Numbered from the stretch's first letter, positions 8,979-17,402 are shown. The stretch is DNA of 63,257 bases from JAYZAP01 sp964645285 (GCA_964645285.1 CAZYDR010000004.1:1-63257); one strand, 5' to 3'. Program-made: numbers and translations. Notes: generated by a model not told the origin, from the sequence alone.

Positions 8979-11194
8979 GCGCCCCTGTTAAACTCCGCAA
9001 AATCCGCACCGTCAGCCTCGCTGACGCCCTGAGCGAACGTTATCTGTCCTATGCGCTGTCGACTATTACGGCGCGTTCGCTGCCCGATGTGCGCGATGGC
9101 CTCAAGCCGGTCCACCGGCGGCTGCTTCACGCCATGCGTATACTCAAGCTCGACCCGACCACAGGTTTCAAGAAATGCGCCCGGGTGATCGGCGACGTCA
9201 TCGGCAAGTATCACCCCCATGGCGACACTGCGGTCTATGACGCCATGGTCCGTCTCGCCCAGGAGTTCGCCGTGCGTTATCCCCTGGTCGATGGCCAGGG
9301 CAATTTCGGTAATATCGATGGCGATAATCCGGCCGCCATGCGCTACACCGAGGCGCGGCTGACCGCGGTGGCGTCGGCCCTGCTCGAAGGCATCGATCAG
9401 GATACGGTGGACTTCCGCGCCACCTACGACGGCGAAGAGGAAGAGCCGGTGGTGCTGCCGGCGCGGTTCCCCAATCTGCTGGCCAACGGTTCCAGCGGCA
9501 TTGCCGTGGGCATGGCGACCAACGTGCCGCCCCATAATGTGGGTGAGCTGTGCGACGCCCTGGTCCATCTGCTGAAGCGGCCAAACGCGACTATGACGAC
9601 CCTGGTCGAGAAGATACCGGGGCCGGACTTCCCCACCGGCGGTGTTCTGGTCGACGGCCACGACAGTATCGTCCAATCCTACAGTACGGGGCGCGGCTCG
9701 TTCCGTCTGCGGGCGCGTTGGGAGATTGAGAAGCTGCCGCACGGTCAGTACCAGATTGTCGTCACCGAGATCCCCTATCAGGTGCCCAAGGCGCGGGTCA
9801 TCGAGAAGATCGCCGGCCTTATGGAGGCGCGCAAACTGGTGTTGCTGGGCGATGTTCTCGATGAGTCGGTCGAGACCGTGCGCATCGTGTTCGAGCCTAA
9901 ATCGCGCACGGTGGAGCCGGAGACTCTCATGGAGTCCCTGTTCCGCCTGACCGACCTGGAAGTTCGCATCAGCCTCAATCTCAACGTCCTCGACGGTCAC
10001 GGCGTACCCCGGGTAATGAACCTGCGCGATGCCCTGCAGGCGTTCCTCGATCATCGCCATGAGGTTCTGGTCCGGCGCAGCAATCATCGCCTGGCAACCA
10101 TTGCCAAACGCCTCGAAGTCCTCGGCGGCTATCTGGTGGTGTTCCTCAACCTCGACGAAGTGATCCGCATCGTGCGCGAGGAAGACGAGCCCAAGCAGGC
10201 CCTGATCAAGCGTTTCAAGATTACCGACGCCCAGGCCGAGGCGATCCTCAACATGCGCCTGCGGGCCCTGCGTAAACTCGAAGAAATCGCCATCATCGAG
10301 GAACGCGATGCCCTTGAGGCCGAGGAATCCGGCCTCGAGGCGCTGCTGGCCGATGACGGTCTGCGCCGCGACGTTCTGATCGATGAGCTTAGGGACATTC
10401 GCGCCAACTTCGGTAAAAAGATTCCCCTGGGCCGCCGGCGCACGGAAATCGGCGCCCCGCCCAGTGAAATCAATGTGTCCACGGAGACCATGATTGAGCG
10501 CGAGCCGATTACCGTACTGTGCTCGGAGAAGGGCTGGATTCGCGCCGTCAAAGGCCACGGAAACGGCACCGAGACCAAATACAAGGAAGGCGACCGCGAG
10601 CGGTTCAAAATCACCACTGAGACTACGGACAAGCTGGTGGTATTCGCCACCAACGGCCGGTTCTACACCCTGGGCTGCGACAAGCTGCCACGGGGGCGCG
10701 GCTTCGGTGAGCCTTTGCGCCTGATGATCGATCTGGGCAACGACCAGGACATCATTGCCGTACTCGTTCACCAGGAAGGCCGCCGGCTACTCGTCGCCTC
10801 CAGCGACGGGCGTGGCTTCGTGGTCGGCGAGAGCGACGTGATCGCCCAGAAGCGCCAGGGCAAGCAGGTGTTGAACCTGGGCGCCGGCGCTGAGGCAGCG
10901 GTTTGCGCGGTGATCGACGGCGATACGGTGGCGGTTATCGGCGATAACCGAAAGCTATTGCTGTTCGGCCTCGACGACGTGCCTGTCATGACCCGGGGCA
11001 GGGGCGTAATCCTGCAGCGTTACCGCGATGGTGGCCTGGCCGATGCCAAGACCTTCAACCGCGCTGACGGATTGACCTGGCGGTCTGGTGATCGCACCCG
11101 GACCCATGGCGAGTTGGGCGACTGGCTGGGCGCGCGCGGCCAGTCGGGACGGCTCCCGCCAACTGGCTTCCCCCGTTCCAACCGGTTTTCGTAG
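8975..11194 (+). CDS. parC: DNA topoisomerase IV subunit A
   Basis: A 739-residue type IIA topoisomerase subunit that, with ParE, decatenates sister chromosomes. The N-terminal cleavage domain begins with SLADALSERYLSYALSTI, has the quinolone-region stretch KCARVIGDVIGKYHPHGD, and the active-site Tyr is Y124 in AAMRYTEARL. The C-terminal beta-pinwheel blades start near residue 505. The length is usual for ParC rather than GyrA (longer, with a GyrA box, not seen here). It is the last gene of the long co-directional operon and overlaps recO by four bases. Confidence 0.95.
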   Translation: MSAPVKLRKIRTVSLADALSERYLSYALSTITARSLPDVRDGLKPVHRRLLHAMRILKLDPTTGFKKCARVIGDVIGKYHPHGDTAVYDAMVRLAQEFAVRYPLVDGQGNFGNIDGDNPAAMRYTEARLTAVASALLEGIDQDTVDFRATYDGEEEEPVVLPARFPNLLANGSSGIAVGMATNVPPHNVGELCDALVHLLKRPNATMTTLVEKIPGPDFPTGGVLVDGHDSIVQSYSTGRGSFRLRARWEIEKLPHGQYQIVVTEIPYQVPKARVIEKIAGLMEARKLVLLGDVLDESVETVRIVFEPKSRTVEPETLMESLFRLTDLEVRISLNLNVLDGHGVPRVMNLRDALQAFLDHRHEVLVRRSNHRLATIAKRLEVLGGYLVVFLNLDEVIRIVREEDEPKQALIKRFKITDAQAEAILNMRLRALRKLEEIAIIEERDALEAEESGLEALLADDGLRRDVLIDELRDIRANFGKKIPLGRRRTEIGAPPSEINVSTETMIEREPITVLCSEKGWIRAVKGHGNGTETKYKEGDRERFKITTETTDKLVVFATNGRFYTLGCDKLPRGRGFGEPLRLMIDLGNDQDIIAVLVHQEGRRLLVASSDGRGFVVGESDVIAQKRQGKQVLNLGAGAEAAVCAVIDGDTVAVIGDNRKLLLFGLDDVPVMTRGRGVILQRYRDGGLADAKTFNRADGLTWRSGDRTRTHGELGDWLGARGQSGRLPPTGFPRSNRFS

Positions 11195-11208
11195 TAGATT
11201 GTTTGATC

Positions 11209-11793
11209 ATGGCACAGCCCCCGACGATCGAGACCAAACGCCTCCTGGTACGCGCCTTCAAGGATGATGACGTCGAAGGATTGACCTCCGTATTCGACGA
11301 TCTGGAAGCCATGTGGGACGTCATCGCCATTCCCGGCATGCCTCGGGTTCCCCGTACCGTGGCCGAGAAGCGGATTACGGACAGCATTGCCGGCTGGCGC
11401 GACCACGACGCCGGATTCTGGGCCGTGGTGATCGCCGACGCGGAACTTGGGCCCGTGAGCGACATCATCGGCTATTGCGGGTTCGTCAATCCATCGGCGG
11501 GCGAGGCCAAGGCCGAATTCGACGATCACGCTGCCTTGGAAGTCGGCTGGGGCATTCATCCGGCCTATCAGCGGCGCGGCCTGGCCAGCGAGGCCATGAA
11601 ATCGGTGCTCGACTATGCGTTCAACCAGCGGAACTGCGACCGCCTGATCGCTATAACCGATCCGGAAAACTACGCATCGCAGACGCTTTCGCTGCGTCTC
11701 GGCTTCGAATTCGATAGTGAAATCAACGCTTATGGGACGTTGCAGGAGCGCTACGTCCTTGAGCGGGACGACTTTCTAGCCCGCGTCGTCTAA
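11209..11793 (+). CDS. GNAT family N-acetyltransferase
   Basis: A 194-residue acetyltransferase of the RimJ/RimL-like group (Acetyltransf_3 type). It starts TIETKRLLVRAFKDDD, the usual first strand, and has the acetyl-CoA loop segment VGWGIHPAYQRRGLASEA (Q/RxxGxG/A type). The C-terminal NYASQTLSLRLGFEFD segment, Asn followed by Ser-x-x-x-x-x-LGF, is also typical. I use the ATG at 11209; TTG at 11203 would add two residues. The substrate (protein N-terminus or small molecule) is unknown. Its last 18 bases overlap the convergent bpt gene. Confidence 0.85.
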   Translation: MAQPPTIETKRLLVRAFKDDDVEGLTSVFDDLEAMWDVIAIPGMPRVPRTVAEKRITDSIAGWRDHDAGFWAVVIADAELGPVSDIIGYCGFVNPSAGEAKAEFDDHAALEVGWGIHPAYQRRGLASEAMKSVLDYAFNQRNCDRLIAITDPENYASQTLSLRLGFEFDSEINAYGTLQERYVLERDDFLARVV

Positions 11794-12516
11794 ATCCGGT
11801 TCCATGATGCGCCAGCCGGTCGGACCGAGCGCTTCGATCGGGCGGAAACGCGTTTTGTAGGCCATCTTGCGGCAATCGGCGATCCAGTAGCCAAGATAGA
11901 CATAGGGCAGACCCAACTCGCGGGCCCGCTCGATATGCCACAACACGATATAGGTGCCGGCACTGCGTTGCGGCTGGGTCGGGTCGAAAAATTTGTAGAC
12001 GCCGGAGAGGCCGTCGCTCAAGCGGTCGGTCAGGGAGGCGCCGAAAAATCGCCCGTCACCATCGCGAAACTCCACCACCGTGGTGTCGATGGGGGTGTCC
12101 TCGACCATGGCCTTGTAATCGCCCAGATTCATGGTCGCCATGCCGCCGTTGCCATGGCGCCACTGTTGATAACGGGCGAATACCGCGTATTGCTCGGCCG
12201 TCCCTTGGGCTGGCGATTCAACGGCGGTAAGATTCTTGTTACGGTGCCATACGCGCCGCAGCGAACGGCTGTATTCGAAGTCGGCCACCGGTACACGAAC
12301 CGGAATACAGGCCTGGCAGCCGATGCAGGCGGGTATGTAAGCAAGGCCATGACTACGGCGAAACCCGGCGCGGCTGAGTTCTTCGTGTAGACCAAGAGCG
12401 CCACTGCCGCCAAGTTCGGTAACGATCTTGCTTTCCAGTCGGTTGGGCAAATAGGGGCACGGCTGCGGCAGCGTGCCGAAGAAGAACTGCAGGTCGCCGC
12501 TCAGAGGTTTCGTCAT
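11776..12516 (-). CDS. bpt: aspartate/glutamate leucyltransferase (ATE/Bpt family)
   Basis: A 246-residue aminoacyl-tRNA-protein transferase of the bacterial Bpt type, which adds Leu to N-terminal Asp or Glu and so marks proteins for ClpS/ClpAP degradation (N-degron pathway). The N-terminal region has the CPYLP motif and then LSRAGFRRSHGLAYIPAC with the C-x-x-C pair (CIGCQACIPVRVPV). The C-terminal half ends with LPYVYLGYWIADCRKMAYK, a family signature. Earlier annotations call the family arginyltransferase. It is convergent with, and overlaps by 18 bases, the GNAT gene, and is followed upstream by the co-directional RDD gene. Confidence 0.92.
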   Translation of the reverse strand: MTKPLSGDLQFFFGTLPQPCPYLPNRLESKIVTELGGSGALGLHEELSRAGFRRSHGLAYIPACIGCQACIPVRVPVADFEYSRSLRRVWHRNKNLTAVESPAQGTAEQYAVFARYQQWRHGNGGMATMNLGDYKAMVEDTPIDTTVVEFRDGDGRFFGASLTDRLSDGLSGVYKFFDPTQPQRSAGTYIVLWHIERARELGLPYVYLGYWIADCRKMAYKTRFRPIEALGPTGWRIMEPDLDDAG

Positions 12517-12549
12517 GGCGGCGACAATAGGGCGACGAGGGACGCCTGG

Positions 12550-13065
12550 CTAGGGCTCGCGAATCTCGATCCGCTTGGGCGCGATGATCGATATGGTTCC
12601 ACAGAGATAATCATGGAAGGTACGGCCGCGGCTATTGAACAGGGCGACCAGCAAGATCAGCCAGCTCGTGAAAGCAATAGAGACATAGAACACGGCGGTC
12701 AAGAGCCCCGCCTGCAAATAGCTTGGGCGGTCACCCTCGATGCGGTGCACCTCGATACCGAACAGGCGCATGCCCGGAGTCGCCGAGTTAGGACCTCCAA
12801 CGAAGGCGGTATGGTAGGCCAAGGGGATGATCGGCAACAAAGCGAAGAGGGGGCTGAGCAGGCCAAAGCTGAGAACCTTGAGCACCACCAACGCCGACAA
12901 GGCCAGTAAGGATGCTGCCAGGACGATCAAAAGATCAACCAGATAGGCCATCACCCGGCGCATGGTGATGCCATCGAAGAATTCGGGGTTGGCGATGGGG
13001 TCAAACGGATCGTCCAGTCGCTCGCCGTTGGCGGTGACCATTTCCCGGGCGGATGAATCAGACAC
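12550..13065 (-). CDS. RDD family membrane protein
   Basis: A 171-residue inner-membrane protein of the RDD family. After a 35-residue soluble lead come hydrophobic segments at about residues 38-60, 64-85 and 120-145; the Arg and Asp residues that name the family occur around MRRVMAYLVDLL and in the third segment region (RTFHDYLCGT). The start is GTG at 13065, with GAGG eight bases upstream; no in-frame ATG is available. Family members are poorly understood; some are tied to ion or Na+/H+ transport. It lies upstream of, and in the same direction as, bpt. A nested inverted repeat is just upstream. Confidence 0.85.
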   Translation of the reverse strand: MSDSSAREMVTANGERLDDPFDPIANPEFFDGITMRRVMAYLVDLLIVLAASLLALSALVVLKVLSFGLLSPLFALLPIIPLAYHTAFVGGPNSATPGMRLFGIEVHRIEGDRPSYLQAGLLTAVFYVSIAFTSWLILLVALFNSRGRTFHDYLCGTISIIAPKRIEIREP

Positions 13066-13078
13066 GTGCCATGCCTCG

Positions 13079-13126
13079 ATTGTGAATACCGCCCCTAATT
13101 TGGGGGCTGGCAGCGCCTTTCACAAT
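13079..13126. promoter_or_regulatory. nested inverted repeat upstream of the RDD gene
   Basis: Outer arms ATTGTGAA (13079-13086) and TTCACAAT (13119-13126) are perfect eight-base inverted repeats. Between them a second inverted repeat, GCCCC (13091-13095) and GGGGC (13103-13107), surrounds an AT-rich loop. The element lies 14-61 bases upstream of the GTG start of the minus-strand RDD gene, so it may be an operator or a 5'UTR structure for that gene. No regulator is suggested by the sequence; this could be chance. Confidence 0.3.
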
Positions 13127-13407
13127 GGTTGGCGCCACAAAAGAAGCGTGAGAATAGGCTTTATTGAATCGTGATGGCGTCCGCGGGGGCGTGGTTTTCA
13201 CGAAGAATGAGTACGCTGATGCGCCTGTTCTCGGCGGAAAAGGGGTCTTCAACGTTGAGCGGTTCCTGGGCGGCCATGCCAACAAGCCTGACGGCTTACC
13301 CACATCCCTACAGGCTCAACAGCAACAGGAAGTTATGATAAATAGGATTCAGGCAGCATAATCAGCAACTGGAATACACCTTTAATCCGCTGCCAAACTA
13401 TCCAACA

Positions 13408-13455
13408 ATGTGGGATCACCTCAGTCTTACTGACTGGTTGAGCGACTGGAATTGA
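13408..13455 (+). other. possible Trp-rich leader peptide or gene remnant
   Basis: An ATG at 13408 opens a 15-codon frame, MWDHLSLTDWLSDWN, with three Trp codons, and its TGA ends three bases before the ATG of the zinc-finger gene. The same frame is open back to 13345 without an ATG and stays amino-acid-like (Tyr, Pro, Asn-rich), with TGA and TAA just before that. It could be a leader peptide coupled to the downstream gene, or the tail of a decayed gene. No good ribosome binding site is visible. Confidence 0.2.
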
Positions 13456-13458
13456 GAA

Positions 13459-13818
13459 ATGAGCCAGAACGAATCAAGCTCTATCGATGTGCCGGCCATG
13501 AAGGCGCGTTTGCTGGAAATCCGCGCCGAGTTGGTTGATACCAGTAAAACCAGCGCCGAAAGCCGCCAACCGGTCGAACTGGATCAATCGCGCCTCGGCC
13601 GGATTTCGCGCATGGGCGCGCTTCAGGGCCAAGCCATGGCCGTGGAATCCGAGCGCCGCCGAGGTGTTGAAATCACCCGTATCGACGCCGCCCTGGCCCG
13701 TATCGATGCCAGCGACTACGGCTATTGCGTGGTCTGCGAGGACGATATCGAGGTTAAACGTCTGATGTTCGACCCGGCGACACCAACCTGCATTACCTGC
13801 GCGCGCGGACCGGGATAA
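13459..13818 (+). CDS. DksA/TraR C4-type zinc-finger family protein
   Basis: A 119-residue protein with an N-terminal helical hairpin (about residues 10-80) and a C-terminal C4 zinc finger: C90, C93, C111 and C114. DksA-type proteins enter the RNA polymerase secondary channel and change promoter responses, often with ppGpp. This one is shorter than true DksA (about 140-150 residues) and the coiled-coil tip lacks an obvious DxxDxA motif (DASD at 84-87 lies outside the tip), so it is better described as a DksA-like/YbiI/TraR-type protein than as DksA. It is followed nine bases later by a dipeptidase gene. Confidence 0.82.
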   Translation: MSQNESSSIDVPAMKARLLEIRAELVDTSKTSAESRQPVELDQSRLGRISRMGALQGQAMAVESERRRGVEITRIDAALARIDASDYGYCVVCEDDIEVKRLMFDPATPTCITCARGPG

Positions 13819-13827
13819 AGGGTAACC

Positions 13828-14841
13828 ATGACTGACACACACGAACTCCACAACGACGCCATCGTCATAGATGGGCTGATGTTTTACGGCGACGGCGCCA
13901 CTGATGGTCTGATCGGGGCCGGCGTCGATGCCGTCAGCATTACGGTTTATGATTTCGAAGCGGACTTTGAGCTCGCCTGCGACCGGATCGCCGGCTGGCG
14001 TCAGGTGCTTAATCAGCCCGACGACAAGTGGCGGCTGATCGAAACGGTCAGCGATATCCAACTGGCCCACGATGATGGCAAAGCCGGTCTTATCATGAGC
14101 AGTCAGAACTGCCGGCCCATTAGCGACCAGTGTGACCGCTTCGATCTTTTTCACCGTCTCGGGCTGCGCATCATGCAGCTGACCTACAACACCCGCAATT
14201 ATCTCGGCGACGGCTGCCTCGAATCCGAGGACGGCGGTCTCAGTAGTCTGGGCCGCCAGGCGGTCAAGCGTATGAACGATCTGGGCATCGCCATCGACCT
14301 GAGCCACGTGGGAGAACGCACCACCCTGATGACCGCCGAGGCCAGCGCCCAGCCGGTGCTAGTAACCCATTCCAACGCCAAGGCTATCGCCAACTGGCCG
14401 CGTAACAAGAGCGACGACGTCATCCGCGCCGTGGCCGCCAGCGGCGGAATCATCGGCGTGAGCATTTATGGCCCGCTGTTGTGGAACGGCGATCCGACGC
14501 GGGGGCCAAGTCTGGCTGACTTCATCCAACACGCGGAATATATCGCGGACATGGTCGGCATGGAGCACGTCTCGTTCGGCACTGATCTGTTCGCCGTGAC
14601 CGACGAACCGGCTTATTGCAAAGACGTCAACATGGTCGAGGAACACAGCAACCCGGCGGCGGCGGCCTATGCCCAGGCGTTCGACGACACCATGATGGGC
14701 CGCTATCCGGCAGACTGCCGAGGCCTTGCCGAACTGCCCAACCTGACCGCCGCCCTGGTCGACGCCGGCTGGCCCGAGGATGATATCCGCGGTCTGCTCG
14801 GCGGCAACCTGATGCGCGCCCTCGGCCAAATTTGGGGCTAA
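13828..14841 (+). CDS. membrane dipeptidase (peptidase family M19)
   Basis: A 337-residue zinc dipeptidase of the renal-dipeptidase (M19) family, which cleaves dipeptides, including some with D-residues, and beta-lactam-like rings. Family features visible: NDAIVIDGL at the start, LMTYNTRN-type segment (IMQLTYNTRNYLGDGC), GIAIDLSHVGERT with the metal His, VLVTHSNAKAI with the second His, and FGTDLFAVTD near residue 250. No signal peptide, so probably cytoplasmic. It may form an operon with the zinc-finger gene upstream. Relatives are often labelled by analogy only; the physiological substrate is unknown. Confidence 0.88.
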   Translation: MTDTHELHNDAIVIDGLMFYGDGATDGLIGAGVDAVSITVYDFEADFELACDRIAGWRQVLNQPDDKWRLIETVSDIQLAHDDGKAGLIMSSQNCRPISDQCDRFDLFHRLGLRIMQLTYNTRNYLGDGCLESEDGGLSSLGRQAVKRMNDLGIAIDLSHVGERTTLMTAEASAQPVLVTHSNAKAIANWPRNKSDDVIRAVAASGGIIGVSIYGPLLWNGDPTRGPSLADFIQHAEYIADMVGMEHVSFGTDLFAVTDEPAYCKDVNMVEEHSNPAAAAYAQAFDDTMMGRYPADCRGLAELPNLTAALVDAGWPEDDIRGLLGGNLMRALGQIWG

Positions 14842-14857
14842 GAGCGAGAATCTCATA

Positions 14858-15430
14858 ATGAGCTGGATTGGTGTATTTACAGGCGGTGCAATCGCCGTCT
14901 TCGCCATGGCGAGCCCGTCGTGGGCGAATAGCGACGACGATGCCTCGTGCGATCTCGAGCACGCCATTACCGATGAAGCCGAACAAAAACCCGGCGGCGC
15001 CCTCTACCAAGGCAATGCCATGGCGAGCCATAGCCATGGCGATGACCAGATGGCGGACATGGACAGCGACGACATGGCCGGCACCCATGTGATCCACCTT
15101 GCCCGGCATGGCGGCGCGTTCTTCATGGCACCCAACAAAATCCATCACCTCGAGGCCGTCTACGCCGGGAAATGTGGTTTTCGGGTGTTTTTCTACAACG
15201 CCTTCACCGAACCCATTCGGGCGAACCGCTTCCAGGCGTTCATTGTCATCACACCAACCGACGAAGACGAACTCGAAATACGGCGCTTCCTGTTGCCCGC
15301 GCACCGGTTTTCGATCCTCGAAGCGCCAATCGACAATGATTTGTCGAGGCCGTTCAAAGCCGATCTATACGTCAGTTTCCCCGAGAGCGACGAACCCCGG
15401 CTCTTCACGGTACACGTCCCCGCCGACTGA
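14858..15430 (+). CDS. secreted His/Asp-rich protein of unknown function
   Basis: A 190-residue protein not assigned to a family. Residues 1-23 form a signal peptide (hydrophobic stretch ending SWANS), so the mature protein should be periplasmic or secreted. Residues 48-75 are rich in His, Asp and Met (SHSHGDDQMADMDSDDM, then THVIHLARHGG), a pattern that often binds Cu, Ni or Zn. The remaining 110 residues look like a beta-rich domain (RVFFYNAF, FIVITPT, FRFSILE, LYVSFPE) with HHLE near residue 98. The start at 14858 is preceded by GAGAAT only. It is 16 bases after the dipeptidase gene and convergent with the aldo/keto reductase. Confidence 0.75.
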   Translation: MSWIGVFTGGAIAVFAMASPSWANSDDDASCDLEHAITDEAEQKPGGALYQGNAMASHSHGDDQMADMDSDDMAGTHVIHLARHGGAFFMAPNKIHHLEAVYAGKCGFRVFFYNAFTEPIRANRFQAFIVITPTDEDELEIRRFLLPAHRFSILEAPIDNDLSRPFKADLYVSFPESDEPRLFTVHVPAD

Positions 15431-15439
15431 ACCGGTACT

Positions 15440-16393
15440 CTAGTTTTTCAACACCTCATCCACCGCCACCATCTCGTCAGCGTCCAACGTCCAACCGTTA
15501 ATGGCAGCAACATTGCTTTTGATCTGTTTGACTTTGGTGGCGCCGGCAATCACCGTCGAAACCACCGGCTGGCTGGCGAGCCAGGCTAGGGCCAGTTCGA
15601 GCAGGCTGTGGCCGCGCTTGGCCGCCCAGGCTTCCAGGGCTTCGGCCCGGTCAAAATTGGCATCCGACAGCAGCGAGCGGTAGTAGTCGTCATCAGCGGC
15701 CAGACGGGTGCTCTTGGGCGGTTTCTTGCCGCGCTTGTATTTGCCCGTCAGCAGGCCGGAGGCCAGTGGGAAAAAGGGCATGATGCCGAGGCCGAAACGC
15801 TCGCAGGCGGGCACCACATCCGCCTCAATATCGCGCTCCAGCAGGCTCCACTCATTCTGGGCCACGATGAATTGCTGGTTGCCATCGATCTGGGCCTGCC
15901 AATCGGCATCGGCGATTTGCCAGCCCGACAGGTTCGAGCAGCCGATGTAGCGTACCTTGCCCTGGTCGACCAAGCGGCTCATGGCGTCGAGGGTTTCGCC
16001 GATGGGCGTCTCCGGATCCGGCGTATGGAGCAGGTAGAGATCAATGTAATCACTGCCGAGGCGCTTGAGGCTGGCTTCGCAGGCCGAAACCACATAACGC
16101 CGCGAGCCGCGATTGACGTCCTCGCGGGCGCCGAGGCCCTCGAGCATGGGCAGGCCGAACTTGGACACCACCACCACGTCATGGCGTCGTTTGCCGAGGG
16201 CGCGGCCAAGAAATTTCTCCGACAGGCTGCCGCCATATATGTCGGCGGTGTCAAACAGATTGATGCCGGCGTCGATGGCCGCATCGACCACAACCCGGGT
16301 TCCCTTTTGGTCGACCCGGCGGCCGAAGTTGTTGCATCCCAGCCCGGCAAGCGACACTTTCAGCCCTGAATTGCCCATATTGCGGTATTGCAT
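15440..16393 (-). CDS. aldo/keto reductase
   Basis: A 317-residue (alpha/beta)8-barrel NADPH-dependent oxidoreductase. The catalytic tetrad is visible: D48 and Y53 in NLFDTADIYGGS, K78 in VVVSKFG, and H123 in YLLHTPD. The C-terminal GATKVKQIKSNVAAING segment binds the NADP phosphate. It belongs to the group of YajO/Tas/L-glyceraldehyde 3-phosphate reductase-like enzymes; the substrate is unknown. The gene is divergent from the homocysteine methyltransferase gene (91 bases apart) and convergent with the secreted protein gene. Confidence 0.9.
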   Translation of the reverse strand: MQYRNMGNSGLKVSLAGLGCNNFGRRVDQKGTRVVVDAAIDAGINLFDTADIYGGSLSEKFLGRALGKRRHDVVVVSKFGLPMLEGLGAREDVNRGSRRYVVSACEASLKRLGSDYIDLYLLHTPDPETPIGETLDAMSRLVDQGKVRYIGCSNLSGWQIADADWQAQIDGNQQFIVAQNEWSLLERDIEADVVPACERFGLGIMPFFPLASGLLTGKYKRGKKPPKSTRLAADDDYYRSLLSDANFDRAEALEAWAAKRGHSLLELALAWLASQPVVSTVIAGATKVKQIKSNVAAINGWTLDADEMVAVDEVLKN

Positions 16394-16484
16394 TGAACGC
16401 TCTCCCAGAAAAAATTACGCCCTACCGCTAGACAATTCAGGGGTTCGCTGTCAAGGATTGGCGCTCACTGAGGGAACTGACCAC

Positions 16485-17402
16485 ATGACAATTTTGGGAG
16501 ACCGCCTGGCGCGCGGCGACATCATCCTGATGGATGGCGGCGTCAGCACCGAAATCCAGAAACAGGGCGTGGATATGGATTCTACCGTGTGGAGCGGCAT
16601 CGCCCATGTGACCCATCCGGATATAACCCGTGAGGTCCACGAGAGCTATTTGCGCGCTGGCGCCGAGGTCATCACCGCCAACACTTTCGCCACTGCGCGC
16701 CATGTGCTGGAAGGCAAAGACATGGGTGACGACTTCGAAATGATCAATCGCAAGGCGGTCGAAGTAGCCCAGCAGGCGCGCGACAACGCCGCCAGCGGCG
16801 ACGTGCTGGTCGCCGCGTCGATTTCCAGCACGCCGACTTTCGATGGCGACCGGTATACGGAGCGGGGCGCCGCCGCCCTGCAGAATTATAAGGACCAGGC
16901 GGCCATTTACGCTGAAGCCGGCGTCGACCTCATCGTCCTGGAAATGATGCTCGACTTGGACGGCGCGATTCCCTGTACCACGGCTGCGGTTGAGTCCGGC
17001 CTGCCGGTCTGGGTCGGCTTCAGCGCCTCGCTCCGCGATGGCGCGGTGATCGGCTATCACGAAGGTACGCGGAAACGGCCGACCATTGATTTTGGCGAAC
17101 TTATCGACACCATAATGGCCATCGGCGGCGAGGCGACCGGCGTCATGCACAGCTTCATGGAGACAACCGGCCCGGCCCTCGACGTCCTGGCTGACCGTTG
17201 GCCGGGCCCCAAGATGGCCTATGCGGAAACCGGCGCGTTCCGCAACCCCGACTGGGTCTTCGAGCAGGTCGTATCGGTCGAAGAATATGCCCATGCGGTA
17301 GATGGTTGGGTGAGGGACCAGGGGGTCCAGATCATCGGCGGCTGCTGCGGCACAGGGCCTGACCACATCCGGGCGCTGCACGAGCGCTTCTGCCAAGATT
17401 GA
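16485..17402 (+). CDS. homocysteine S-methyltransferase family protein with altered zinc site
   Basis: A 305-residue TIM barrel of the homocysteine S-methyltransferase/BHMT family (LMDGGVSTEIQKQGVD, GAEVITANTFAT, LIVLEMMLDLDGA). Members move a methyl group from a sulfonium or betaine to homocysteine, using Zn held by three Cys. Here the C-terminal pair C287-C288 (IIGGCCGTGPDHI) is present, but the first ligand position, usually Cys in a GVNC motif, reads GVMHS (H222). Either His replaces Cys as ligand or the chemistry differs. The start is the ATG at 16485; the frame is open far upstream but only in antisense of the reductase gene. The stop is directly followed by the hydrolase gene, so they are probably an operon. 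Confidence 0.85.
   Translation: MTILGDRLARGDIILMDGGVSTEIQKQGVDMDSTVWSGIAHVTHPDITREVHESYLRAGAEVITANTFATARHVLEGKDMGDDFEMINRKAVEVAQQARDNAASGDVLVAASISSTPTFDGDRYTERGAAALQNYKDQAAIYAEAGVDLIVLEMMLDLDGAIPCTTAAVESGLPVWVGFSASLRDGAVIGYHEGTRKRPTIDFGELIDTIMAIGGEATGVMHSFMETTGPALDVLADRWPGPKMAYAETGAFRNPDWVFEQVVSVEEYAHAVDGWVRDQGVQIIGGCCGTGPDHIRALHERFCQD

Larger units (their letters stand above)
13066..13458. other. 393-bp intergenic region without a firm gene
   Basis: This is the longest gap of the window. It separates the minus-strand RDD gene from the plus-strand zinc-finger gene, so it must hold promoters for both. Its left end has the nested repeat described separately. The right 110 bases are AT-richer and contain an open stretch at 13345-13452 whose translation is rich in Trp, Tyr, Pro and Asn, ending three bases before the next gene. 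Open frames at 13164-13361 (+) and 13058-13303 (-) look non-coding: no ribosome binding site, no recognisable family. Confidence 0.5.

Noticed and set aside
8894..10771. Long open frame on the minus strand inside parC (625 codons)
   Set aside because: It lies fully antisense to parC, whose catalytic Tyr and family segments are clear. Long antisense frames are common in high-GC DNA; no recognisable domain or ribosome binding site supports it.
13058..13303. 81-codon minus-strand frame starting near the RDD gene
   Set aside because: Low-complexity Arg/Pro-rich translation, overlaps the probable promoter region of the RDD gene and matches no family.
16394..16484. SAM-type riboswitch before the homocysteine methyltransferase-family gene
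   Set aside because: The 91-base spacer shows no convincing stem pattern of SAM-I or SAM-II elements.
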